64,000 nucleotides of DNA from Rhynochetos jubatus (lineage: Eukaryota; Chordata; Aves; Eurypygiformes; Rhynochetidae): assembly GCA_027574665.1 (NCBI GenBank), contig CM050659.1:18701001-18765000 (forward strand), read 5' to 3'. Position numbers and translations under genes: made by a program. Positions 26,860 to 38,600 of the stretch are shown here, piece after piece. The notes below the pieces were generated by a model that worked only from the letters and a program-made list of their open reading frames with translations, was not told where the DNA came from and searched no databases. Each line of letters starts with the position of its first letter. The stretch's first letter is position 1.

Positions 26860-27290
26860 TCAAGATTTCTTGGTCATGATGGTATGTCTACTAGAGGTTC
26901 AGATATTAATACACGCTTACATGCTGCAGCTAGATGTGCAACAGATATCCAAACAGCTGACATGATGCCCATTGCAAAAGTGGAAGATTATAGATTTTAA
27001 ACTGCGGAAATTACATTGCTTTCATGCTTTGCTTATTTCCCCCTATCCCTAAAGATCCTACCTTTGTGATTTATTGCAGTTGGAACAATTTAATTGTGTT
27101 CATTTATTTTATTCACATACAGCTGCGGTTTCCCTTTTGGGAAAGGAGTCTAGCTTAAATATTTAAGTATCAGCTCAATATTTTGTTTTATTTATACATG
27201 AGCTCATTTTAAACAAATGTAATAGCTTAAAATCTGAGTGTTTATATAAGCTCAATATTTAAACGCTGTCAGGTGAGGTCACTAAAAACC
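26860..27290. promoter_or_regulatory. Candidate conserved non-coding element, AT-rich
   Basis: About 430 AT-rich bases with little simple repeat. AGCTCAATATTT occurs twice (about 27,172 and 27,249), and the second copy is followed by AAACGC. There is also an E-box pair (CAGCTA and CAGCTG), TTTAATTGTG and TTTGTGATTTATTGCAG. The even texture and repeated 12-mer suggest constraint, but no alignment is possible here. Confidence 0.27.
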
Positions 27291-29834
27291 CCAAACCTCT
27301 AGCAGATTATTTCCTTTCTCATTCTTCTCTATGCCTCTCCCTTCCTCCCTGCCAGCAAACAGGGTGTCTGAATGCTGCCAGCTGTCTCCCAGATAGGTCT
27401 GTCTAGCTGCAATGCCTCTTTCTGTCTAGAGGAGAGTAAACCAAGGCTGAGACACCCATAACAAGGTGCACGCACTACCGGCGCTTCACAGCTTACTTGC
27501 TGGTAGCCCCCCGAGACCTGACTGAGCACAGGAGGCTGGCTCCTTGCTTCCCACTGATCCAAACTGAACAGATGGAAAGCAGCCGTGAGCCAAGAGCAGA
27601 CACAAACGTATGCAAGAGGGCCTGTACATTCCTGCACTGATGACAGCTTAGAACAACGGTGATTCCAACTTTTTTGTTTGCTGGAGCTGTGAATAACCTA
27701 TCATCTTCTGGGAAAAGTAAGAGATCAGTGTGCGCCGATTACTCTTGCCACGCTCCCATTTCCTCTATGCCTGCACATTATTTGCAGGAAGCAAAAGCCG
27801 AAAGCCTCCCTTCCATCGCTCGTATCCCAAAACCTGGGAGGGCTCGTAGCCATGCATATTACGTCAGGGCCAGAAGTGAGCTCCTCAGGCAGACACAACT
27901 GTAAACAAAATGCAACTGGCAACTTAAGGGCTCATCCCACAGCTCCTCCAGAGGCCCACTCCAGCAGGAGCAATGGACTTCTGAGAGTTGAGGATCCTCT
28001 GGGATCTCCCACTGGAGGCACAAATCCAGAAGTCACCTCTTAAGTACAAACACCTCCACGTGTCAGGGTTTCCACGGCCAAAGCGATCAGGCTACACTAT
28101 GGGAAGCCTGAGCTTCATAGAAAGGAGCAGAGGGAAATCCCAGGCTAGCGCAGGGATAACTGCTGGGAAACTGAAGGTCTCCTCAAACATCTATAGCAAA
28201 CCACAGTAGGTCGTTGCATGACATTTGAAAGTCACGAAATACCAAGCCAATAGGTTTTAAATTAATGTGTTGAAGCACTGCATCCCAACCACTGCAACAT
28301 CAGTGAGTGAATTTAAGGCCATTTGGCTATGTCCATACACGCCACGGCACAATGCCAAGTCCAGCTCTCTCTCTCCCAAGCCAATGGTGACAAAGTTGGA
28401 TGCAAGTGGAGGATGACAGGGTAGGTGAGGCATGAACTTGTTCCTCCGGTATTTGACTGCCTTTTGGGTGGTCCCAAGATAAAGAGAAGAAGGAAGGCCA
28501 GAATCCCAGAGCACATCCATCTGACTCACTACAGGGCAGAAGACTTTGGCTCTGTCGCTTGGAAGACATACCAGGCCTGAGCCAATTAAGTCCCATTAAC
28601 CTGCAGAAATACTACTAGCTCTGCAGCCAGAAGCCTCAGGGAATGTCTGCCCATGCTCCTCCGCACAAAGTTAGCATGCCCTCTGGAGCTCTAGCGTGCT
28701 GAGACAGGGTATTTCAGCTCAGCAAATAAATACAGCAACAGTAAATGGCATCAATTATTCACTAATGGAATTATGTCTAGTAAGTCAAACAGGATCTATA
28801 ATCTGAAAAATCTTTTGCTTAAAAAATGCAATGATTTTTTTAATTGGTTTTATATTCCCTGCTATGATTATTCTAAGCACTATATTCAAAGAGCTTCAGA
28901 AAAGGAGTCACTTAATCAGATTAAAAGGAAATCACCTACCAGCTGGGAACGTAACAGCTCCCACATCCTCAATTTATTTGTATAACCTCCACCTTTAAAA
29001 TACCCTTTCTAGGGTATTGCTAAGGCTGCAGTCCCAGAATTAGCTGTTTGCTCAGTTTTACTTCTTAAAGCAGGCAAAAAGGATGACCTGCAGCTTTCAA
29101 AAAAGCTTCTTAATATTAAGAAATGCTTGTGAAACTTAAGTCAATATTACATTCATGCAGACGCTTAAGGCAACTATTCTGTTCCCACCACGAACAGCAA
29201 TCATTACTCTGTAGACAGGACAAATTTCTTCTGGACCATCTGGAAATTGCTGCCTATAACGAAGAATCTGACTAGCATAATTAAATTAGCTCACCCATTT
29301 TAATTATTCTGGCACCACATCTCAAATGAGAAGCAGCCAAACAAATCTGTCTTGCTACAAGTTCCTGTGCCACTTCTGCAGCAATGCAAGGTACCCTAAA
29401 ACCTACCTGTAGCCCTCACATGCATTTCTGCCTGTCTTCTCCAAATGGAAATATGGGCACCTGAATCTATAACAAAGGGCAAGTAAAGGACATGAGACAA
29501 ATCTCTTTCAGTTCTGTTTTAATCTCCCCTTCGATGACAACTGTTTCTTCAGCAAACTTTAATTCTATGCTTGCAAATAGAGCTCCATATCATCACTTTC
29601 CGTTTAAGATTTAGTCTTTATTTCTTATTATCCTACTGTATTTGATGGGGGAAAATGAATCTAATTTATTTCCAAAGTCAAGTGTTTTGCCTGAGATGAT
29701 AATTGTCAAATGATCTCTCCCTGTCCTTACCTCGACACACAAGCCTTTCGTATTTTCTCTCCCTCATCCAGTTGCAGAGGGGAGTAATGGAGCAGCTTCA
29801 GTGGGCACCAGGGTCAGCCCACCACCACAAGATA

Positions 29835-29965
29835 TATTCTATTATGTGATATTACAAACATGCTAATCAACTTGCTAATTGGTCTTGTACTTAATAATCA
29901 CAATTCTGGCCATTCATGCAATAATTTGATGTATTGCATGGAAAAATGCCAGTCTACATAAGTCA
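29835..29965. promoter_or_regulatory. Candidate conserved non-coding element
   Basis: The patch has CATGCTAATCAACTTGCTAA then TTGG, TTCATGCAATAATTTGATG and ATTGCATGG within 130 bases. This is a cluster of octamer-like (ATGCAAT, ATTGCAT) and homeobox-like cores. Motif inference only. Confidence 0.25.
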
Positions 29966-32551
29966 GCAAAGACAAAGACACCCTGATTTTGCTGGTTTAT
30001 TGCCCTAGTAGCCCAAATCTGTCTTTATCATCAGTGTCAGCACTTTCCATGCACTGCTTTATACAGCTCTACATAACTGTCTGCACAATTTCCCTTCCCC
30101 TTTTCAGGATGCTCACCAGCTTAGACATTCCCGTACCACTAGCCAGCAAGACTCAAGACTACAACATCCATCCAGAACACTGCTGCAGAGATGCCATCCA
30201 CAGGGTGTCATCTGGGTACCCCATCCACTGCCCACCTCGCTCTCATCTTCAGCTAGAACAGTCTTCTGGCTTTCAGATATCCTGCTGTTTACACTGCAGT
30301 GCAGTTGCCCACAAATAACCATTGAATTACTTTCCCCTTCCCATTTTCCCTTATCAAGGCACCTATAAAAAAAAAAAAGGACCCTGAACTACAGCACCAG
30401 CACACTCAGCTGCTGTCAGCCTATGGAGCAACGCAGTCTCATTGTTTCTCCATGCATTTGCCCGGCTGCATCCACCCACTACCTCTGATCTTAAACGGCA
30501 ACACAAACAGTTACAGTTCAGAAGCCTCTGGAGCATCTGTCCCTTCACAACATACATTTAGCAAAGCCCCAAGCAATCACACAACAGTCCTTCAAATGTA
30601 AAGACTCCTTTCAGAAAGGGAGTCGAATAACCAATTTTGCTCCAAGTGCAGAAATCACAGAAACAGAAATGTATTTCACACACAATGTAGTGGAAAAGGA
30701 AAAAAAAAAAAGGAACAAATAATTTGCTCCACACAGCAACCTAAAAATCAACACACGTGACAGAATGTATATTGAAGGTGAAAACCAACTACATGATCAT
30801 GTACTTGCAAAGAAACTATAATTTTACTTTATGTGCATTTTTCCCCTTCATCTTATACACAACGTATACCAACCCAATCAAATGAAAAGAAAAAGAACCA
30901 GCTATTCACTAGTGGGTTATATTTAGCAATAGGCAATCTAACATATTAAAACATTTTTCCCACCAGTACTCAACCTGAATTGATACTGTCAACAGCTGCC
31001 AATAACACAAGACATTCTGCAGAGTCAAAGAAAGCAGATTAAAAAAAAGCCGCACACTAAAATATAATCAAAGGTAAACCACCAGCTGAATGATGCTATA
31101 ACCACAGGCATGTTACTTCTACAGATGTGTACCCCAATAAACTCCCAGGCCCTTCCTTGCAGCCAGGTGGTGTTGCCTGGCACCAGTGAATCAAAGCTGC
31201 TCAATTATACAGATTATGGATCTCACAGGGGTTCCCATCCAGGCCACTAACAGCAGTTTTGAAAAACAGGAACACCATGGCCCTCAGAGTTTAGATCAAG
31301 ATCCGCTGTAGCCAGATCCCAATACCCATGACTGCTCTCACAGGGCAAACAGGGCTTAGGGCACAACAGCCACAACAAAAGGCTATAGACTCCTTTGATT
31401 TAGCAACATCCATTTATACTTTCTAGCCCAGCAGAAAGAATTCCACCTAGCATCTGGTGGTTCCCAGAGTAACACTTCCTAGCCTGGGATGTGACATCTA
31501 ATTCTTCAGAACAGAGGGACCAATAACTTTCCTCCTCCATTCTCAAGAGATGCAGAAATTAAAACCGGCCACACCAACTAAAGCTAGTCATTTCCATTTG
31601 TGCCAGCATTTCTAAAAGTGTGGCTGAAGGCACTGAGGACAGTAAGATCAGTGGAAGCCCTCACACCTGTACATATGGGACACAGCTAGCGGGGAAAAAC
31701 ATGGGTGTTAACATGCAAGTTTAAAAGTACAACCTTCATCCTCCACACCCACCTGCCCACATACACAGGGCTCTAGCAGACTATCCCCACCAGGGAACAC
31801 TGCTGCCAACCTACTTGTTGGCCCAAAGTCCTTCCAAACTCGCAGCTTACTTGAGAAAGGCAAACAGTCTCCTCAAGTCACCCCCTTGGAGGGGGGACAG
31901 CTGCAAGGTCCAGAATCCCTTCTCCAGGCTCTAATGCAGATGGGACATTATCCAGATCAACTGTCTATTCTGGAAGGAGATACTCTAACCATTCTTTGAA
32001 GTGTTCTGTTACTATCAGTGAGTTGCAAAAGCAGATGTAAACATAAACCAACACCCACTCCCTCCCACTGCCAGAACAATCAGAGATCATCTACACAGGA
32101 AAGCTCTTCCCAGCTAACAGTGTGTATGACAAACACCTGGCTGGTGTGACTTTTTGGAAGATGTCCGTCCACCACACAAAAATTGAGACTTAAAAATCAC
32201 CACAAACCACATCCACAGTTAAAAAAAAAAAATCCCTTAGCATGAGTAAAAGATTGGATGTTAAAACAATGCCAGAGTTATTACCTTTGTGAGTTTCCAA
32301 TCTGATGAACTTTTTTTTTTTAATAAAAGAAAACATAAGGACACTTTCAAATAGCTTAAAGTCACACCAACAGAACATCATAGAGAGAAAACTCATAGTG
32401 TAACATCTGGAAGCAAACCATAGTGGTTATGACTTGTTTTCTGCAGAAGAGAAGACGTATATATGCAAATCAAAAAGCAGCCATCTAAAATGCTTGATCG
32501 CATGAGCACTAGGTCCAGATTCAGAAGTAAAAATATTTTTCTGTGACTTAC

Positions 32552-32652
32552 CAGAATTTCTCTTTGACACGAGCTTCAAATTCATGCTGACTACAGTACA
32601 GATCACAAGAACCAAGAGAACAAGAGGCTTCATCTTTCACTTTCTGTGACAG
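32552..32652 (-). CDS. Candidate exon 2 of gene A: start codon and signal peptide or signal anchor
   Basis: Read on the minus strand, a T-rich acceptor ending TTTCAG precedes 32,652 and a strong donor (CTG then GTAAGTC) follows 32,552, giving a 101-base exon. It has 19 bases of leader, then an ATG at 32,631-32,633 with A at -3, then 27 complete codons and one extra base (phase 1). The peptide begins MKPLVLLVLVICTVVS and continues MNLKLVSKRNS: two N-terminal residues, a hydrophobic run of about 14-15 residues, then a basic stretch. This is what a short signal peptide (possible cleavage after VVS) or a type II signal anchor looks like, so the product probably enters the secretory pathway as a secreted or Golgi/ER protein. 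I compared it from memory with many glycosyltransferase and sulfotransferase N-termini and found no match. Exon-like decoys occur in introns, so it could be false, but the ATG context and hydrophobic start make it the best coding candidate in the left half. Confidence 0.5.
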
Positions 32653-35600
32653 CTGAAATGCAAACACAGTATGAAGTCTGAATCACAGCTCTTCACTACA
32701 ACAAAGCAGCAGCTACAGTTAAACATTGCTCAAAGACCCATTACAGGGCAATGGCTTAATCTAGTGACTTCTGGGTTTATTTTTATGCAGAGGTAGGAAA
32801 ACATAATGGTTCAAAGTAACTGTCTATGAATAATTTATCTCTGACTATCACACAAAAGGTTGAGTTTTTTAAATGACATTTTGAAAATATTTTGCTTTAA
32901 AAAACCCCAAGACAACTGTTTATTTGAAGTAGTACGGGTCTAATCCGGCAGACACTTGCATGTTATTTCAGGGGGGGAGAACCCGATGGTCATGACTAGT
33001 TTTGTCTCATATAAACATACCACATGTTTAAAAAACTTCACATTGTTCAGGAAAAGACAGAGTATGTTATTCATGCAATTTCTCTTAGCAACCTCCTTTT
33101 CCCACTGGTGACCTTGTAAAAGCTCCTACAATGAATTAATGCAATTCTAGAGATTTCTTCTGTAAAAAGAGGTAAAGACAGGTGAACAAAATTCAGAAAT
33201 CAATGAACACAGGTCTCAGGATTCTAATTAAAAACATAAAATTGGTCTCTTGTGAACTTTACTGCCTTCTTTATATTACATACATTTAAAAAAAAAGAAA
33301 AACGTAGTTTAAAATTGTATTTTTAATTTTATACAATTACTGGAACTTGGTTTGTTTTCATTTACAAGTACAAGGTCATTCAAGAAAACATAGTAAGAGC
33401 AAACAGAGGCTCCTTATCTGTACTTAAGAAGAGGTAGAACAAATCTGAACTCAAAGCCTATCTCTCCATATACTTATATCTCTCTCTCTCTTTCTAAATC
33501 AAAGACAAAGATGCTTAATTATAAGGTGGAGTCCTCAAACATACGCTTAGCTTGAAGTCACAGGCCTTAAGTGGCTTGATATATTTAGACTCCAGGATTT
33601 CCTCTCCCTATCAGATACACTTTAGATCAGGACCCTTATTCTCAGATAGAGGGAGCAGTCATCTAAATCAGTATGAAATTATTTGTCTCAAAAGTTCAGT
33701 AAACGTTTTACAGCAGTTTATTTTAAACAGAAATGCATAAAACTACCTGCATCAGCAGTCAAAACAAAGGCCAAAGAAACAGAATCATTCCTTAAATGCT
33801 GTTCCACATCTCCCCACCCAGCCGCACCCCTCAACTTTGGCATCAGCCCAGACCCCTGCAGCTCTCAACATTTGCTCAGCGGTAAAACAGAGAAGTCCTG
33901 CAGTTTGCTGAAAATTACTCAGTTTGAGTTTCTTACATCAAATATTCTTCCATTCTAATTTTACTACCAGCGTACTGTTGTGTGAAGAAAATGTAAGGAA
34001 CCATGTATAATCTTTTATGCGACGGCAATTATGTGGCTATTCAATTACTTCAAAATTGCCACTTAAAACTGAAGTTTCCCCCCTTCTCACCTTACCGTAC
34101 TGCGAGCTATAAACAGGCAGTGGATTTTCCCCTGCCCTGAATTCTGTGTTCCCAGGGGCATTTTATGCCTATTGGTTCCCCACAGTAATGATGCTAAAGG
34201 AGTTTTCAAGGAATGTACGCGCTGAAGGCTGCCTGACAGTGGTTAATGCCAAATTAGTATTCATTCTTCCTTAACCTCTCCTTGGAGTCCCAAAAACCTG
34301 AAACAAGCAAGGCCATCTTGACAAGACAGCTTAAAAAAAAAAAAGGTAATTGAACTAAATCTTTTGACAGATAATTGTAATGATGATGTTATGCTAGAAT
34401 GATTTTCAAGTGTAGCTTTGCAAATTACTTTCTCCAGTTTCCTCCCTTCAGTTATTACAGCTGAAGTATGTAACTCCTAGGTCTTTTTTCATGTGGATCC
34501 CTCCATCCCCACCCTAAACAAGCTCTGCTGCATTAAATACACTCAAAGCAAGTTCTGCTGGCCAACATTCATGATAGAAATAGAGGAAAATTCTTGGGTT
34601 TGTCAGCACCAATAGGAGCTTTGCTTTTTGAAGCCACGGCCTCACCAAGGCAGTCAGTGTGTCTGTACCTGCCTAAATCAGGAAAATACAGCAGGAAAAG
34701 GGTAAGAAACTACTCCACCACCCAGGCATTCACAGCCCAGCCCAGAGCCTCAGCTTGTCACATTTGGCACAATCCCACTGTAACTGGCATGAAAATACAC
34801 CTCACAGTTTGAGGTGACATCTTTGCCGTCCCAGACGTCCAACCAGAGGAAGGTAGGATCAGTCACACCAGTGTGGCCAGTGGCTCAGGCAGTTCCTGTC
34901 CTGAGTCAGCAGACAGCTACAGACAGCAAGGCTGTTCAAACTGCAATATCAAAGACTTTTTTCCAACATGCAATTTGACAAAGAATGCGAGGTACAGTAT
35001 TAGGGGTGTTTACCCCAGAAGAATGTCAAGCAGCCAGAAGAAGGAAGGCTGTATGCGTCCAGGGCAGTCTCTAAATTTGCTCAGGAGGAGATTTGTGGGG
35101 CTGAGCCTGCCAAGACTCCCATCCTGTCTCCCAGTGGGACCAGTCTCACAACTCCTTCCTCCGGGTCATTTGCTGACACATCAGGCAGTGGGATGGACTA
35201 GAGCCTCAAGACAACCCTGTGCTAGACCTACTAGCACTTCTGGAAATAAATGAGTGGGAGAGTGCCTATGATCAGATGAAGAACACGAATAAAACTGTGC
35301 TAGCTTGAAGAGATATGAGATGGGATAAACCAGTTAACATTCAATACCATGTTTCCATAATCCAGGCATTTTCCTCCAAGCAGGGCTGATTCTGTCATTT
35401 GACAAATTTCCCCTCACAGGCACTCAGCAGCATTTCCCTGAGGAGCTACTCACACTGATGCTGCCAACTCCAAGCAGCTGTGAGTCTGGGCTCACAGCTG
35501 TAACACGAACATAATACACCTCACGAGAGGGGGACCCAGTTTAGGGCCATTCCCAGAAGAGCGAAGATGTCTTACTTAATAAGGATATAGGAATACCTAT

Positions 35601-38600
35601 TACAGCTAACTTTCCCGACATGACGGAGAGAGAAGAGAAACACAGAAGAACGTGCTTGTTGAGAAGGCTGAAAGAATCATTAAAGAAGTTAATCCAGCCC
35701 TTGTGACCTGCCAGGTTGCATTTGTATCAAGACAAGCAAAAGGAGGTTGCTACCATCAGAGGGAGACCTGTAGGAGAAGCAAGGTGTGACAACTTTATTC
35801 TCAATCATCCCACTGCTAATATGGCCACCCCTTCCCACCTCATACTGCTTGATGCAACAAGCCACAGGCTTCAGGCAGCTCTCCCAGTCTGCTGCAAGCC
35901 CCCAGCAACTACAAGGGGACCAGGCTGCCATGTAGCACAAATTCTGCTCTACTAACAGAACTCCGACTCCCCCATGCTGCCTAACGCCCTTCAACTCTGC
36001 TGACAAACTTAGTTTTCTTCCGAGTGCTCAGAAAACAGGGCTTGGGAAATTGTGTCCCATTTTCTTTGTGTACTGCTTGCTGTCCTTCCAGCGCCCACTT
36101 CAGCTCACATAGCTTCCCCGACTCAAGAGAACTTCAAGTGACAAGGTTAGAACACTCAGAAACAAGAAGGAAATTGGAGCATTAACATCCTACACAAAAC
36201 CCAGCACCAAGATTCCCAAATTCCCACTTTAAGTACATTTTAGTTTTGCTCCAATTTCCACCACAAACTTTGTTTATACACTCTTCCTTTTTAAGAGAAA
36301 GCAAGAAAAGCGGTGCGTGTGTGCACTCAGGCACGCGCCTGTGCACAGGCTGAGATTTGCTGACACACCACGAGGCTCTGTAGGTTCTGGTTTCTCCACA
36401 GAAGCTGCAGTGCAGAAGGTGCTCATTAAAAACAGCAGCCCACCTCCTTAGTGGTTTCCAATTGTACGGTTTTGTTGCTCAGAAAGCTCAGGGAAATAAA
36501 TTACAGTTTTCACCCCACACACAAAGGATGAAATGGCAACAGTAATTCTCTGGTTGTCTTTCCAGCATGTGACTTCTGTTCATTTCTTTTCAAACCATTT
36601 CCCCACTCCACTTCCTAAGGCTTTCAATTTTAATATGAACCCACTCTCGGGTCTTCTCTTCTTTTGCCAACACACCAAACTTTGAAAATCTTTTAGCAAT
36701 AAACAGCTCAATCTATACAATATGCTGGATGGAAGCAATCCGCAAAGGGCATCAGTCCCTTTTTGTTGATACCTCAACACAAACAAAATAATAGTTAAGA
36801 TCAGAGATGAATGCTAGTTCAAACACCATATCTTCAGCTCTACTTGATATGGGTCATGCTGAGTTCTTTGCTCCATCGCTCAATGAACATCAAAGAATAT
36901 TTCATTTTGCCTAATTCACTGTGCATCTTCACCACCGTAACCAGCCACTTAAGTTGTCTAAATACGCAATGAACATTAATTCTGCCAGGCAGTGTGCATT
37001 CAGTGTTCATCTTGCTGGATCTGAGCCTCCATTGGGCTCAGATCCTTAACTAAATTCACAGCTGGCCAATTCTCCTTGTTCAGGTGAAATTCTATGAGAA
37101 ATTTAAACCTGGGGTAAGCACGGAGGGAACCTGGCAGTGTCTGTGTTGTGTGAACTGAAAGTAACCAGCAGCAACAAGACAACATCGAAAATGTCTGGGA
37201 TTATTACTGGATCAACAGTGCATCAGCTGTACGACAGCAATACAACAAGGAATGACCAAGTTGTTTCACTGAGAAAGCAAAGGGAACCACAAGTAAATAC
37301 ACAGGGCACCTGGCAAGGTCACACCACCAATGTGTAATGATTCCCCCAAAGGATGAGTGTCTGGGTGCAAAAGAAAAGGAACAAACTGTAAACTCACAGA
37401 TCTTCTGTGATGTGAAGGGGGTAAACTCACAATCTTACCAGCTATTTCAGAAGAAACAAGCAGCACCGCCCCTTAGATGTTAACACTGAGGTTTTGCTTG
37501 AAAGACTGTAAGGCTTCCATTAAAAATCTCAAATAGCAACCACAGAAGATGCCAAGAGCAGCATCTTAGAGCTTCAAAAGGCATCCTACAGTATAACACC
37601 AAAAAAAAAAAAAAAAAAAGGGTTTCAGTGGCAGGGACAAAAAACAACACTGTGGATGGCCTCCACACAGTTACTTCTCCCATTAACATTTCTGGCTGCA
37701 AAGAGGAGAAGTGATTATAGTCATGTTAAACTGACGATCAGACTCGACACGATGAGCAAACTGCTGGTTTGCCTTGTAGAAAGAAAACAACGTGAGCATG
37801 AACACAGGAACCTTTTCCTGCAAGAACTTTCCAATCCAATATCTCCCTGAAATAACACTCATTTATGGCAAAAAAATAAAGAGCAGAAAGTGGAAAAATA
37901 CGCAGGAATATTTCAAATACAGATAAAGATTCCAACACCTATGGAATCAAAATGGCCCCCCCCACAGAGGGGGTAGTGATGAGCATGCGATGCAGGCACT
38001 CACCTAAATCTCTACCAAGAAAATTCGACAAAAACCTGAGCAGCCCAACTTAACAGATTCGTGAACCAAACGAAGTAGAACTACTCAGCACCGATCAGCA
38101 GATCGGGTACTATCAGCTCACGCCACACACTGACCTTGGCTCCCTAAGCAACCCACTCACATGGAATTCGAGTTCATTGTATCTTCAAATTGGATTTTAA
38201 ATCCCCGATTCATACTCCTCCCTTATTGCAGCAACTCCTGCACTTGCAGAGGCAGAAAGTAACTGTAAGGAGGAACAAGCACGATGAAGTAGTGGGGAAG
38301 TTAGCTATTATTTGTCAGCCCAGCCACGCTATCAATGATGTACTGATTCAGCACTACTCTGGATTCTACAGAGAACTATCGTTCCAGCCTTAACTTTGCA
38401 ATATTCTCACTACACATATCCCAGGATATACGGATATGCTTATGCAGTATCACAGCTTTTAAATTTGAGTAGTTCAGGCCTCTTATAGACATTCAAAGTG
38501 AAATACATGCTGTGGGAGGAGGATTACAGCTGTACTTCAAGCCCTCATGGTTTATGAGGTCAACATAATGGATCTATTAATTTACAGCCTTTTTTTCCCC

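Larger units (their letters stand above)
24641..32551. other. Gene-free stretch, presumed intron of gene A
   Basis: AT-rich, with two patches that read like conserved non-coding elements (26,860-27,290 and 29,835-29,965) and a 15-T run at 26,786. Exon-like decoys on the minus strand at 27,497-27,563 and about 29,732-29,800 have good splice sites but no phase chain. No repeat family recognised. Confidence 0.6.

Noticed and set aside
27497-27563. Minus-strand segment with an excellent acceptor and donor, 67 bases.
   Set aside because: Open in more than one phase, with no partner exon and no recognisable peptide; regarded as an intronic decoy, though it could follow exon 2 in phase 1.
29732-29800. 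Minus-strand exon-like segment reading LLHYSPLQLDEGEKIRKACV in one frame.
   Set aside because: The acceptor is mediocre, two frames are open, and the phase does not follow the 32,552 exon.
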